Assembly (NCBI RefSeq): GCF_020733635.1
Contig: NZ_JAJFZL010000001.1
Span: 4,774,001-4,838,000 of the forward strand
Length of the DNA: 64,000 bases
Origin: Nocardia spumae
GTDB lineage: Bacteria > Actinomycetota > Actinomycetes > Mycobacteriales > Mycobacteriaceae
Reading direction: 5' to 3'
The position numbers were made by a program, and so were the translations under genes. The notes beneath the pieces are model-generated. The model was not told the origin of the DNA, made no database searches, and worked only from the letters and a program-made list of their open reading frames with translations. Below, in pieces: positions 1 through 9,256 of this stretch (the first letter of the stretch is position 1; every line of letters begins with the position of its first letter).

Positions 1-2
1 TG

Positions 3-1286
3 CTGGCCGCGATTCCGTCCTTCGTGATCTGGTGCTTCTCCGGCCTGGAGAACTCGCTGTTCGCATTGGCGGCGTGCGCGCTCGCCGTCCACCTGTTTCT
101 GGCGGTCCTGGACGAGCGGCTGTGGACGCCGTCGGTGGCCGCGACAGCGGGCGCGATAGCGGCGTTCGCGGCGTTGACCCGGCCCGACGGCCTGATCTAC
201 CTCGCCGCGTATCCGCTGGTTTCGCTGACCCTGGTGCGGCGCGACACCCTGCTCACCGCGCTTCGTCACGTGCTGTATTCCGTTGCCGCGTTCGCGATTC
301 CGTTCGGGGCGTATCTGCTGTGGCGAATCAGCGAGTTCGGCCGGTTCGTCGCGAATACGGCGGTCGCCAAGAACCAGGCGATGCCGACGGTGCACGACCT
401 GACCAGGGCAGGTGACCTGGTGCAGTACGCGGGCGCGCCCGCCGTGGTCGCGGCCGTCGGTGTGGTCGGCTTCGCCCTGGCGGGTCCGGGCAGACACCGC
501 CACGGCTTGGTGGCCCTGCTGGTTCCGCTGACGCTGGCGATCATCGGCTATTGCGTGCTGCAACCGGATTGGATGGCACAGTTCCGCTTCGCCACTCCGG
601 TGTGGGCGCTCGCCGCGTTCGTCGTCGTGATCTCGGCGACGGAGACTCTGACCCGGCTGCGCACGCGCGGTCGGGCGCTGGTCGCACTCACCTTGGTCGC
701 CGCGCTGATCCCGTCCGGTGTCGCGTTGGCCGACAGCGCCGAGTCCTATCGCGCCGATTCCGATATTCCGCTGTGCTGGATAGCCTTTCGCTTCGGGCGC
801 TACTTCAACGGCTATGCCGATATCCTCGACCTGCGGCAGGGCACATTGCTGGCACCCGATATGGGCGGCAGCGCGCTGACATCGCGGCTACGGCTCATCG
901 ATATGGCCGGTCTCGCCGACGCGCAGATCGCGGACATCTACGCGGGCAAGGCCGATATCAACCTCGCCGACTACGTATTCGAGGATCTGAAACCCACCTT
1001 CGTACACACCCACGGGGTCTGGATGCGGAACGGACTCACCGTCGATCCACGAATGGCACGCGACTACTACCGGATTCAGCAATCCCAGAACCTGGCCAGC
1101 CCCGACGAGGACTGGGTCCGCAAGGACGCGGTGCGCGGCGAAGGACAACTGCGGCAGCTGCGCGGGTACTCGGGTGAGGTCCTGCCGCATCTGCTGTCCG
1201 ACTACCAGCGGACCGGCGAGTGCGGAACGGTGCTGCGACCGGGCCAGACCGTCGACCGCCAACCCGGCGACAGCGGATCCTCCTGA
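3..1286 (+). CDS. GT-C type membrane glycosyltransferase, AftB-like (5' partial)
   Basis: The reading frame is open from base 3 and enters from outside the window, so the N-terminus is missing; the internal GTG at 24 is not a credible start. The visible protein has several hydrophobic segments, an early SGLEN motif and a TRPDGL motif, followed by a soluble C-terminal part. This layout matches GT-C transferases such as the arabinofuranosyltransferase AftB, which use polyprenyl-phosphate donors at the outer face of the membrane to build the arabinogalactan wall of Mycobacteriales. The conserved phrase around 'FGRFVANTAVAKN' also resembles that family. The exact substrate cannot be assigned from this fragment, and another decaprenyl-phosphate-dependent glycosyltransferase is possible. 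Confidence 0.7.
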   Translation: MAAIPSFVIWCFSGLENSLFALAACALAVHLFLAVLDERLWTPSVAATAGAIAAFAALTRPDGLIYLAAYPLVSLTLVRRDTLLTALRHVLYSVAAFAIPFGAYLLWRISEFGRFVANTAVAKNQAMPTVHDLTRAGDLVQYAGAPAVVAAVGVVGFALAGPGRHRHGLVALLVPLTLAIIGYCVLQPDWMAQFRFATPVWALAAFVVVISATETLTRLRTRGRALVALTLVAALIPSGVALADSAESYRADSDIPLCWIAFRFGRYFNGYADILDLRQGTLLAPDMGGSALTSRLRLIDMAGLADAQIADIYAGKADINLADYVFEDLKPTFVHTHGVWMRNGLTVDPRMARDYYRIQQSQNLASPDEDWVRKDAVRGEGQLRQLRGYSGEVLPHLLSDYQRTGECGTVLRPGQTVDRQPGDSGSS

Positions 1287-1457
1287 CCTCGACGAGCCGG
1301 GCAGCCCGCCGACGGGCCTGACCCCGGACAGCCCGGATGCGGGTGTGTCGGCGGGCGCGGCGAACATGAACTCCGCGTCGCGCCGCCGCCCGGCGCCCGG
1401 CTGCCGGCGACGGCGTTTCGGGTGTGTGACCGAGCCGTAAAACCGAGCGCACCGACC

Positions 1458-1486
1458 TTGACACCACCACGGGCGCTTCGTAGCTT
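1458..1486 (+). promoter_or_regulatory. Putative promoter of the amidase gene
   Basis: A perfect TTGACA at 1458-1463 is followed after 17 bases by TAGCTT (1481-1486), which fits the actinobacterial TANNNT -10 pattern. It lies in the 313-base stretch between the GT-C gene and the amidase and would give a leader of about 105 bases. Nothing else was recognised in that stretch. Confidence 0.45.
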
Positions 1487-1599
1487 CGAGCGAAACAGTT
1501 CAGTTCGGAAGCATCCGCGGCGCGTCTCACGCCTGCCGAAACCGCTTGCGGTGCACCATCATGCGTGCAACCTCAGCGGTGTTTTCTCGAGGAGTTCCC

Positions 1600-2631
1600 A
1601 TGCGCCACGGCGATATCTCATCCAGCCCCGATACCGTCGGCGTAGCCGTCGTCAATTACAAGATGCCCCGCTTGCACACCCGCGCCGAAGTCCTCGACAA
1701 CGCGAAGGCCATCGCCGAGATGGTGGTCGGGATGAAATCGGGATTGCCCGGTATGGATCTGGTGGTGTTTCCCGAATACTCCACCCAGGGCATCATGTAC
1801 GACGAGCGGGAGATGTACGAGACCGCCGCGACCGTCCCCGGCGACGAAACCGCCGTCTTCTCCGATGCCTGCCGCCGCGCCGGGGTGTGGGGCGTTTTCT
1901 CCATCACCGGCGAACGTCATGAGGACCATCCGAACAAGCCGCCCTACAACACTCTCGTCCTGATCGACGACAACGGCGATATCGTGCAGAAATACCGCAA
2001 GATCCTGCCGTGGGTGCCGATCGAGGGCTGGTATCCCGGCGACACCACCCACGTCACCGTCGGTCCCAAGGGGATGAAGATCTCGCTCATCGTCTGCGAC
2101 GACGGTAACTATCCCGAGATCTGGCGCGACTGCGCGATGAAAGGCGCCGAACTGATCGTGCGCTGTCAGGGCTATATGTATCCCGCCAAGGAGCAGCAGG
2201 TGCTCATGGCCAAGGCGATGGCGTGGGCCAACAACTGCTACGTCGCCGTCGCCAATGCCGCCGGATTCGACGGTGTCTATTCCTATTTCGGCCACTCCGC
2301 CCTCATCGGTTTCGACGGCCGGACCCTCGGTGAGACCGGCGAAGAGGAATACGGCATCCAATACGCCCAGTTGTCGGTGTCCGCGATCCGCGACGCCCGC
2401 GCCCACGATCAGTCCCAGAATCACCTGTTCAAACTGCTGCATCGCGGATACACCGGTGTGCACGCGGCCGGTGACGGTGATCGCGGAATCGCGGAGTGCC
2501 CGTTCGAGTTCTACCGGGAATGGGTGACGGATCCAGCCAAGACGCAACATCGGGTGGAGTCCTTCACCCGCGACAGCGTCGGCGTGGCGGACTGCCCGGT
2601 GGGATCGCTGCCGACGGGGCAGCGGGAATAG
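1600..2631 (+). CDS. amiE: Aliphatic amidase (nitrilase superfamily)
   Basis: Hydrolyses short-chain aliphatic amides such as acetamide to the acid and ammonia in the cytoplasm. The 343-residue product is closely similar along its length to Pseudomonas aeruginosa AmiE, beginning MRHGDISSS as in that protein. The catalytic Glu59 (VVFPEYS), Lys134 (KYRKILPW) and Cys166 ([10 protein letters not shown]) triad is intact. The ATG at 1600 was chosen over an upstream in-frame ATG at 1546 because it gives the canonical N-terminus and is preceded by GAGGAG at 1589-1594. It stands alone behind its own promoter, so it probably serves nitrogen or carbon acquisition from amides. Confidence 0.95.
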   Translation: MRHGDISSSPDTVGVAVVNYKMPRLHTRAEVLDNAKAIAEMVVGMKSGLPGMDLVVFPEYSTQGIMYDEREMYETAATVPGDETAVFSDACRRAGVWGVFSITGERHEDHPNKPPYNTLVLIDDNGDIVQKYRKILPWVPIEGWYPGDTTHVTVGPKGMKISLIVCDDGNYPEIWRDCAMKGAELIVRCQGYMYPAKEQQVLMAKAMAWANNCYVAVANAAGFDGVYSYFGHSALIGFDGRTLGETGEEEYGIQYAQLSVSAIRDARAHDQSQNHLFKLLHRGYTGVHAAGDGDRGIAECPFEFYREWVTDPAKTQHRVESFTRDSVGVADCPVGSLPTGQRE

Positions 2632-2695
2632 CGCCTCACCGGGCGGCGGCCGCGGGGCGCCGGGGCGGCGGCCACCACTCGGTGCTACATATCGT

Positions 2696-2708
2696 TACGG
2701 TTATCTCG
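2696..2708 (+). promoter_or_regulatory. Leaderless -10 element of the DedA gene
   Basis: TACGGT (2696-2701) is followed by exactly six bases and then the GTG start codon at 2708. There is no Shine-Dalgarno sequence. This TANNNT-N6-start arrangement is the usual signature of a leaderless mRNA in actinobacteria. Confidence 0.45.
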
Positions 2709-3364
2709 TGACCGGCACGTGGACCGCGCTCAACCCGACGAGCGGCGCCTCCCTGCTGGCCAGTTTCGGCGCCCTGGCCGTACTGGCCGGGACCTTCGCC
2801 GAATCCGGCCTGCTGGTGGTCGGCTTCTTCCTGCCGGGTGACACCCTGATTTTTCCGGCGGGCATCCTGTGCGCCGCCGGAACCCGGCACGGAACACAGC
2901 TCGTGCTGTGGCAGGTGCTGCTGTGCGCGGCCGTGGGTTCGATCGTCGGCGCCCAGGCCGGCTACCTGTTCGGCAAGCACGGCGGACAGGCCGTCCTCAA
3001 CCGCACCTCCCATTCCCGGCTGCATACGGTCGTGGCGCGCGGGGAACGCTGGCTCGACCGGTACGGTCCGCGGCGGGCGATCGTGATCGGCCGATTCGTG
3101 CCGATGGTCCGGACGGTCATCAGCCCGGTCGCCGGGGTGCTCGGGGTGCCGACACGCACGTTCACGCTGTGGCAGATCGTGGGCGGGTTGGTGTGGTCGC
3201 AAAGTCTGGTGCTGCTGGGCTACTGGCTCGGCGCGTCGGTACCCGATGTGGACAAGTATCTGCTGCCCGCGGTCGCGGTGATCGTCGTGCTCTCGATGCT
3301 GCCGCTCCTGCCCCAGTTGTGGCGCCGGCCACCGCCTGATCCGGCCTCACCTCACTCCGGATAG
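2708..3364 (+). CDS. DedA family membrane protein
   Basis: A 218-residue polytopic protein of the DedA/SNARE-associated (VTT) family; members act in lipid homeostasis, some as undecaprenyl-phosphate or phospholipid translocases. Visible family marks are the early acidic-hydrophobic segment with E and the G-FFLPGDTL phrase (about residues 36-46), and the GRFVPMVRTVISPVAG segment (about residues 127-142) with the two conserved arginines. The length is typical. The start is GTG with a leaderless promoter. Its 3' end overlaps the convergent DUF2332 gene by 13 bases. Confidence 0.9.
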   Translation: MTGTWTALNPTSGASLLASFGALAVLAGTFAESGLLVVGFFLPGDTLIFPAGILCAAGTRHGTQLVLWQVLLCAAVGSIVGAQAGYLFGKHGGQAVLNRTSHSRLHTVVARGERWLDRYGPRRAIVIGRFVPMVRTVISPVAGVLGVPTRTFTLWQIVGGLVWSQSLVLLGYWLGASVPDVDKYLLPAVAVIVVLSMLPLLPQLWRRPPPDPASPHSG

Positions 3365-4422
3365 GCGAAGGCCGGAACCCCGTGCGGCATGGCACGGGCG
3401 AGAATCACCGGCTCACCGCGGCCGATCCGGACCGTCAGCCGGAACCCGTTGCGGTCGTCGGAGCTGTTCTGGGGTTCGAAAGCGACACAGGCGAATCCGG
3501 TGTCGCGACGTGCGGCGGCGGCCAGCCGGTCCAGCTCGGCGGTGACCGCCCGCCATTCGTCGTCACCGACGTACTGGCGCATCACCGAATGCCAGACAAC
3601 GGTCAGTGTGCCGGGCACCAGCTCGATATCGGCCAGGAAATCCCGAGCGCCGGTCACGGCGACATCGACGGGAATCTTCTCCGCGAGCCGCAGCGCGCCG
3701 TCGAGCCGGGCCGCACGTGCGCGCTGATCCGGCCAGACATAGGACCGCAGCGCCAGCGAATCACGCGGCGACAGCGGATCCAGCGGCGCCGGATCGCAAC
3801 CGCGGCGTTCGACGACGGCGATATGCGGATGACGTCGCACGGCCCCGGCGAGCCACTGCGGCACCGGTCCGCGCCAGGCATCGCTGACAGTGACCGGGGA
3901 GCCCTCCGGTCCCCAGCCGATATCGCCACTGTCCCAACGGAAATGATCGGCGCGCAGATTGAGCCCGCCGCTGGCGCCCAGCTCGAGCAACCGCACCGGC
4001 AACGGATTCGCGTCCACCGCCGCGAGCAGTCCGGCCAGCAACGGGACGGCTCTGCCGACCTCGTTGGTCTGCGGCGGGCGGGTGAGCCACTCACGAATCC
4101 ACCTGGGCCGATCGATCACCGCCTGCCGGAACGGAAGCCACGCATCGGCGTGGTCGTGCGGGCACGGTGCGGCGCCGGCGCTCGGATAGAAGGGCGCGAG
4201 ATCGGTTGCGGCACCCGACAACACCAGCGCGTGCACACCGGCCAGCAGTCGCAGCGGCAAGGCGGAGGCGAACGGCATGTCCTCGTAGCCCGCCAATACC
4301 GTGGCGCACGGTCCGCGATCGTCGATATCTCGCGCGATGTCGCGCAGCAGCGAGCCGTACAACGGTGAGCCGAGCTTGTCACAGGCCTTCGCCTGCAGGT
4401 CGAATTGCTGTGCGAGGTGCAT
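3352..4422 (-). CDS. DUF2332 family protein
   Basis: A 356-residue soluble protein matching the DUF2332 family, common in Nocardia, Mycobacterium and Streptomyces and without a defined function. Typical stretches are the RLLAGVHALVLSG region near residue 60, the LELGASGGLNLRADHF motif near residue 150, and VVWHSVMRQYV near residue 280. The Gly-rich LELGASGG motif resembles a SAM-binding methyltransferase loop I, so a methyltransferase-like fold is plausible but unproven. The ATG at 4422 begins the conserved MHLAQQF sequence; the longer open frame upstream is antisense to the citrate synthase gene and was not used. It is divergent from that gene and shares its palindromic control region. Confidence 0.85.
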   Translation of the reverse strand: MHLAQQFDLQAKACDKLGSPLYGSLLRDIARDIDDRGPCATVLAGYEDMPFASALPLRLLAGVHALVLSGAATDLAPFYPSAGAAPCPHDHADAWLPFRQAVIDRPRWIREWLTRPPQTNEVGRAVPLLAGLLAAVDANPLPVRLLELGASGGLNLRADHFRWDSGDIGWGPEGSPVTVSDAWRGPVPQWLAGAVRRHPHIAVVERRGCDPAPLDPLSPRDSLALRSYVWPDQRARAARLDGALRLAEKIPVDVAVTGARDFLADIELVPGTLTVVWHSVMRQYVGDDEWRAVTAELDRLAAAARRDTGFACVAFEPQNSSDDRNGFRLTVRIGRGEPVILARAMPHGVPAFAYPE

Positions 4423-4451
4423 GGGTGCACTCTGCGCCCCTCTCCCCCGAC

Positions 4452-4470
4452 AATCAATATTGATTATGGT
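4452..4470 (+). promoter_or_regulatory. 14-bp palindrome plus leaderless -10 in a divergent promoter
   Basis: AATCAATATTGATT at 4452-4465 is a perfect palindrome in an otherwise GC-rich intergenic region. It abuts TATGGT (4465-4470), which lies six bases before the ATG at 4477, so the site covers the core promoter of the HTH-citrate synthase gene and lies 30 bases upstream of the divergent DUF2332 start. The position is ideal for a repressor of both genes. The N-terminal HTH of the citrate synthase-like protein is the obvious candidate ligand, by inference only. Confidence 0.6.
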
Positions 4471-4476
4471 CAACCC

Positions 4477-5664
4477 ATGGACTGGATCGACGCCGGGACC
4501 GCGGCCGAACGCCTCGGCGTCAAGCCCGCGACCCTCTACGCCTACGTCAGCCGAGGGGTGCTCACGCGCCGCTACGACCCCGATCGGCGACGCAGCCTGT
4601 TCGATCCGGGTGAGATCGAGAAACTGGCCCGACGCGGCAAACCCCGCCGCAGACCCGCACCGACCGACATCGCCATCGCCTCCAGCATCACCGCCCTGGG
4701 CACCGACCGGCCGTACTTTCGCGGGCGTGACGCCGTCGAACTGGCGGCATCGGCCACCTTCGAAGCGGTCGCCGAATGGCTGTGGCGCGCCGACCTCACC
4801 GACAGTGGTCCCTGGCGAGCACCTGAGGAAGCGGTCGCCGCGGCCCGCGCGGCGCAGGCCGACCTGCCCGCCGGTGTACTGCCCCTGGATCGCCTCCATC
4901 TCGTTGTGATCACCCTGGCCCTGCGCGATCCGCTGCGTTTCCACCGTGACCCCGCCACCGTCGTCGGCATCGCCCGCGCGTTGATCGCCGGGATGGTCGC
5001 GGCACTGCCTCAGCTGTCGGCCCCGATCGGCCACTCCGTCGCCGCCACGCTGTGGTCACGACTGTCGGCACGTCCGCCCGCCGGCGACCGGGAACTCCGA
5101 ATCCTCGGCGCGGCACTGATTCTGCTCGCCGATCACGAGCTGGCATCGTCCACCTTCGCCGCCCGGGTGGCGGCGTCCGTGCACGCCGACCCCTATGCCG
5201 TCGTCAGCTGCGGTCTCGGTGTACTCAGCGGCCCCATGCACGGCGGCGCCTCGTTGGCGGTGGAGCGAATGTTCGCCGAAACCACGGTTCCGAGCCGAGT
5301 TCCCACCGCGTTCGACGATCGGCTGCGACGCGGTGAACGCATCCCCGGCGCCGGTCACGCCGTCTACCGAGCCGGCGATGCGCGTGGGACCTACCTGGTG
5401 GACGCGATTCGCGAGATCGCGCCCGATCATCCGGCGGTGGCGGTGGCAGAGGCGATCTCCACCGAACTTCGGATCCGGCGATTGCCGGCGATCAACAGCG
5501 ATTTCGGGCTCGGGGTGCTCGCCACGGTCTTCGACATGGTTCCCGGTGCGGGCGAGACCGTCTTCGCCGTCGCACGGACAGCGGGCTGGTTGGCTCACGC
5601 GTTGGAAGAATACGAATCGGGAACGCTCATTCGCCCTCGCACGGTGACGCCGAAAGGGTTGTAG
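4477..5664 (+). CDS. Citrate synthase-like protein with N-terminal MerR/excisionase-type HTH
   Basis: Residues 1-55 form a winged-helix of the MerR/excisionase type (DAGTAAERLGVKPATLYAYV). Residues 65-395 are a citrate synthase fold. The three catalytic residues of the family are present: His255 (GPMHGG), His294 (GAGHAVY) and Asp342 (NSDFG). It should therefore be able to condense acetyl-CoA or another acyl-CoA with oxaloacetate, while possibly also binding DNA. Such HTH-citrate synthases occur in several actinobacteria beside the canonical gltA, and a metabolic-sensor regulator is an attractive but untested role. The start at 4477 follows a leaderless promoter and gives the complete HTH. The gene converges on the M20 gene with a 10-base gap. 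Confidence 0.85.
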   Translation: MDWIDAGTAAERLGVKPATLYAYVSRGVLTRRYDPDRRRSLFDPGEIEKLARRGKPRRRPAPTDIAIASSITALGTDRPYFRGRDAVELAASATFEAVAEWLWRADLTDSGPWRAPEEAVAAARAAQADLPAGVLPLDRLHLVVITLALRDPLRFHRDPATVVGIARALIAGMVAALPQLSAPIGHSVAATLWSRLSARPPAGDRELRILGAALILLADHELASSTFAARVAASVHADPYAVVSCGLGVLSGPMHGGASLAVERMFAETTVPSRVPTAFDDRLRRGERIPGAGHAVYRAGDARGTYLVDAIREIAPDHPAVAVAEAISTELRIRRLPAINSDFGLGVLATVFDMVPGAGETVFAVARTAGWLAHALEEYESGTLIRPRTVTPKGL

Positions 5665-5674
5665 CGCCTTCGAA

Positions 5675-6934
5675 TCACGACAGCCAGGCCAGCGCTCCCA
5701 CGACCAGCGCTTCGGTTCCGGTATCGAGTGTCGGCTGTGGGACCGGGGCGAAGGTCGGTGAGTGGTTGACCGGGATGTCCTGGGCGATCCGGTCCGCCTG
5801 CTGCGCCTTCCGATACGTGGCCGGGTCGATGCCGCCGATTCCCCAGTAGGTGTAGGGGACGCCCACGGCGTTGGGGATATCGCTGAAATCCTCGCTGGCA
5901 CTGCCCATCGGCATATCCACACGGCGCTTGCCGAAGTAGGCGGTGAAGGCGTCGACCACGCGGTGTGTGGTCTCGGAATCGTTGTCGGTCACCGGGAATC
6001 GGTCGAACAGCTCGAATTCCGGATCGCGCGGAGAGCCCGAGGCCCGGCATTCGGCGGTGACGACGCGTTCGATGGCGTGGAGGATCGTGGTGCGGGTCGA
6101 TTCACTGTAGGTGCGGATGTTCAATTGCAGCACAGCGTGATCGGAGATCACATTGCTCTTCGTTCCGGCGGTGATACTGCCGACGGTGAGCACCGCGGTA
6201 TCGGTCGGCGCCACCTCTCGCGAGATCACCGTCTGCAGTCGGACCACGATCATCGACGCCAACACCACCGGATCGATGGTGGTCTGCGGCATCGATCCGT
6301 GCCCACCGCGCCCGTGCACGGTGACGCGCATACTGTCGGCCGCGGCCAGGAACGGCCCACTGTGGGTGCCGACGATCCCCGCCGGAATCGGGAATACATG
6401 TTGGGCCAGCGCCACATCGACCCGCGGCAACAGCCCGGCCAGCCCGTCGGCGACCATGGTGCGGGCCCCGTCACCGACCTCCTCGGCGGGTTGGAACACC
6501 GCCACCAAGGTCCCCTGCCACTTGTCGGTGTGCTCGGCGAGCAACTGCGCGGCCCCCAGCAAACAGGTGACATGCACATCGTGACCGCACGCGTGCATGA
6601 CCGGCACCTCGTTCCCGGCCGAATCGCGCCCGGAAACCTCACTGGCATACGGCAACCCGGTGGCCTCCCGCACCGGCAGCGCATCGATATCGGCGCGCAA
6701 CAGCACCCCGGCCCCCGCCCCGTTGCGCAAGATCCCGACCACACCGGTCCCGCCGACGCCCTCGTGCACCTCGAGTCCTGCCCGGCGCAACCGTTCGGCG
6801 ATCAGCCCGGCAGTCCGATGTTCCTGATGCGACAGCTCGGGATGGCGGTGCAGATCACGATAGAACTCCTCCTGCCATCCGCGGATCCCCGCCAATCCCG
6901 CGAGTACCTCGTCGTTCCGTGCGGTCGAGAGCAT
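5675..6934 (-). CDS. M20 family amidohydrolase/peptidase
   Basis: A 419-residue metal-dependent hydrolase of the M20D (AmhX/hippurate hydrolase, IAA-amino acid hydrolase) group, which cleaves N-acyl amino acids or similar amides. Metal-binding motifs are visible: DIDALPV, HACGHDVH (near residue 105) and the FQPAEE segment with the catalytic Glu near residue 140. The lid/dimerisation domain follows, with GRGGHGSMPQ near residue 205. There is no signal peptide. The ATG at 6934 starts the conserved helix before RDLHRHPELS; the longer frame adds only Arg/Pro-rich sequence. The substrate is unknown. Confidence 0.9.
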   Translation of the reverse strand: MLSTARNDEVLAGLAGIRGWQEEFYRDLHRHPELSHQEHRTAGLIAERLRRAGLEVHEGVGGTGVVGILRNGAGAGVLLRADIDALPVREATGLPYASEVSGRDSAGNEVPVMHACGHDVHVTCLLGAAQLLAEHTDKWQGTLVAVFQPAEEVGDGARTMVADGLAGLLPRVDVALAQHVFPIPAGIVGTHSGPFLAAADSMRVTVHGRGGHGSMPQTTIDPVVLASMIVVRLQTVISREVAPTDTAVLTVGSITAGTKSNVISDHAVLQLNIRTYSESTRTTILHAIERVVTAECRASGSPRDPEFELFDRFPVTDNDSETTHRVVDAFTAYFGKRRVDMPMGSASEDFSDIPNAVGVPYTYWGIGGIDPATYRKAQQADRIAQDIPVNHSPTFAPVPQPTLDTGTEALVVGALAWLS

Positions 6935-7147
6935 CTCTGTCCTTCCGACTGGCCGCTCGCGGCTCCGGACCCGCCGGGGCACCGGATACCACCCCGCGCA
7001 CGCGACGGACGCCACGGTGGGTTCAGGGCGCCGTCGGCCCGCTCCGCCGGATACCCCTCAGTGTGACACCGAGCAGCAGCACAGATGTGGCAAATTCCCA
7101 GTTATCAGTACATGTCCCGTGCATATCGCGGCCGTCACCCACCGCCG

Positions 7148-8497
7148 TCACAGCCGCAGCGATCGCCTGACCTTCTCCGCGCGTTGGTTCTCCTTGTCGT
7201 ACAGCACGCCGTAGGTGAAGGCGTTCTCCCCCGCCAGATGCGCTTGTACGCCGAGGGTGCGCAGTTCGGCGCGAGCGACCACCGCGTCCTGGTGGACGCC
7301 GAGGGATTTCTGCAACGTCTTCATGCGACGTGCCTGCTTCTTCGCACCGGTCGCCTCGGCCGTGTAGCGGGTGCGTTTCGCCGCCTTGCGCACCTCGTGC
7401 AAGCCGCGGTCGGTGCCCAGCGTGCCGATGTTGCCCACCGCCCGATCGACGCGTCGGCGCGCCTTGCGCAGCGCCTTCGCGTTCTTGCGCTTCAGTGGCA
7501 GCCGGTGGCCGGTTTCCAGGCGGTCGAGCAGCGCGAAATACCGTTCGCTGTTCAGCGCCTCGAGCATGTCGGCGCGGGCCGCCGAACGGCGGACGGCGAA
7601 CGACTCGGTCAGTCGCCGGCGCACCTCGCCGAGCACCAGCTCGTCCGGCAATGCCCTGACCTGTTCGACGAGGTGGTCGTGCAGCACTTCCAAGTCGCGC
7701 ATATCGCCGAGCACCCCGGAGAGCCATTTCAACTCGTTGCGCAGATCTCGCGGGCCGTCGAATGCCTGCAATACGCTGCGCAGCCGCCGTCCGGCCACCC
7801 GCATCTGATGTATGGAGTCGGGGCGGCGGCGCCGGATCAGGATGTCGTGCTCGACCATCCTGTCCGCCTGCTTGCGCATATACGCCCGCACGCCCCGCTC
7901 GGGCGTTCGGGGCTCGACACCGACACCGAGCACGTGCAGCGCCTTCGGCGGCGCGTCGGAGGGTTTGCCCAGTCTGGTCTCGACGGTGTCGAACACCTCG
8001 GCGCCACCGCCCGCCAGCTCGACCTCGATCTCCTCCCAGGACATCACCGTGGACGACTCGCCGAGCGTCTGCCCGGATACGTGGTCGGCGACGACCTCCG
8101 CCGCGACCGCGCCCTGATCGTCCAGCAGCCGCCACAGACGGCGTTTCGTCCGGATGTGCGCGACCGGCGCGACCGCTTGGCCCCGGGTGATCCCGGTGAG
8201 CATGTCGGTCAGCTCCCGGGGCGCCGATTTGCCCCCGAGCGGCAGCCGGATCTCTTCGCGGGTGTCATCACCCAGCGGCAGCTTCAGATGCCACCCGGCA
8301 TCGTCACCGCCGGTCCGGCGGCGAAGCGTAATTCCCTTGTGCGCCAACCGCAGATCCGCGGTGTCGTGATAGACGGCGTCGAGCCCCTGTTCTTCGGACG
8401 ACGGGTCCAGGGTCATACCGGGCATATCGTCGAGCGGCACCCCGCCGGTGGCCGGCAACCGGTACTTTCGTTCCCTTTCGTTCACATGCGTAGCCAT
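7148..8497 (-). CDS. CYTH and CHAD domain protein
   Basis: A 449-residue cytoplasmic protein. Residues 5-200 are a CYTH (triphosphate tunnel metalloenzyme) domain starting with the diagnostic ERERKYRL (ExExK) motif. Residues 215-445 are a CHAD domain, helical and rich in His/Arg/Lys (IHQMRVAGRRLRS, LHEVRKAAKRTRY), which binds inorganic polyphosphate. The combination suggests a polyphosphate-related triphosphatase; the natural substrate is not known. It is probably monocistronic. The 213 bases upstream of the M20 gene (6935-7147) contain no recognised element. Confidence 0.9.
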   Translation of the reverse strand: MATHVNERERKYRLPATGGVPLDDMPGMTLDPSSEEQGLDAVYHDTADLRLAHKGITLRRRTGGDDAGWHLKLPLGDDTREEIRLPLGGKSAPRELTDMLTGITRGQAVAPVAHIRTKRRLWRLLDDQGAVAAEVVADHVSGQTLGESSTVMSWEEIEVELAGGGAEVFDTVETRLGKPSDAPPKALHVLGVGVEPRTPERGVRAYMRKQADRMVEHDILIRRRRPDSIHQMRVAGRRLRSVLQAFDGPRDLRNELKWLSGVLGDMRDLEVLHDHLVEQVRALPDELVLGEVRRRLTESFAVRRSAARADMLEALNSERYFALLDRLETGHRLPLKRKNAKALRKARRRVDRAVGNIGTLGTDRGLHEVRKAAKRTRYTAEATGAKKQARRMKTLQKSLGVHQDAVVARAELRTLGVQAHLAGENAFTYGVLYDKENQRAEKVRRSLRL

Positions 8498-8525
8498 ACG
8501 ATCCGGCTACCACGAACGAGCGGTT

Positions 8526-8966
8526 TTAGTCGTCGCTTCCGCTGTCGACCGGCGGGTATCCGGAGGCGCCCGGCCTCGCCCGGGTGGACTCACGACGGGA
8601 CTGGCCGGCCAGCAGATCGAGCAGCGAGCCGAAGACGAACAGGCACAGGGCAATCCAGCGAAGTGGGTGCGCCGGACGTTCGCGGTGCATCACCCAGACG
8701 ATCGACCGGGTAATCGGGACCGGGAGCCAGCACACGGCCGCCCACAGCCACGCCAGCGTGGCTCCGCGCGGCGGCGTTGATCGGTCGCGGTCAGGGCCGA
8801 TTCGCCCCACCCTCCGGTCGAGGTCCTCGGCATGACGCCACGCTGTTGTCTCGCTGTCGGCGAGGGTGGCGACGAAGGCCGCTTCGACCTGGTTCTCGAA
8901 GATTTCCCGGCCGTGCTGACATTCCCTCCCATGTGTAGACCGGGGGCTCCGGGCCGACCACCACAA
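8526..8966 (-). CDS. Small hypothetical membrane protein
   Basis: I do not recognise a family. The open frame could encode up to 146 residues; the C-terminal two thirds look protein-like, with an acidic/Arg helix (residues 35-60) followed by two hydrophobic segments around residues 70-88 and 103-120 and a short charged tail. The N-terminal 25 residues are low-quality, so the true start may lie further in. It is 28 bases upstream of the CYTH-CHAD start codon and in the same orientation, so it could be cotranscribed with it. It could also be a chance frame. Confidence 0.4.
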   Translation of the reverse strand: MWWSARSPRSTHGRECQHGREIFENQVEAAFVATLADSETTAWRHAEDLDRRVGRIGPDRDRSTPPRGATLAWLWAAVCWLPVPITRSIVWVMHRERPAHPLRWIALCLFVFGSLLDLLAGQSRRESTRARPGASGYPPVDSGSDD

Positions 8967-9144
8967 TCTCGTCGAGGGTCAGGACCGGGGGCAGGGCATG
9001 TCCAGCCCCCGTTATCGGTGGCGGCTGCCCGCATCGCCTTGTGCCCGCTGCGGTTTCGGGTCCACGAACGACGGGACAGAGCCTGGTGGTCATCATTCGC
9101 CACGCCGAGTCCGGGCCGATCGCGGGAGAGTGCATACGATCGCG

Positions 9145-9202
9145 GCCGCACCGATGAATTTCGTGTATATCCGTCGTCCATACCGCTGACCACACCGACA
9201 GC
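9145..9202 (+). promoter_or_regulatory. Conserved promoter block A (shared with 13289-13346)
   Basis: This 58-base block is identical at 46 of 58 positions to the block before the LLM gene at 13,411, without gaps. Its core is CCGATGAATTTCG, a spacer, and CGTCCATACC, followed by a conserved CACCGACAGC tail. It ends 54 bases before the monooxygenase start. Such conservation between unrelated genes argues for a common regulator or sigma factor, plausibly the ECF sigma gene encoded between them. The rest of 8967-9256 shows nothing further. Confidence 0.55.
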
Positions 9203-9256
9203 GGTGCACTGCGCTGGGACTCGTTCCAACGCCGGAGCAAACACAGAGAGGCAACG

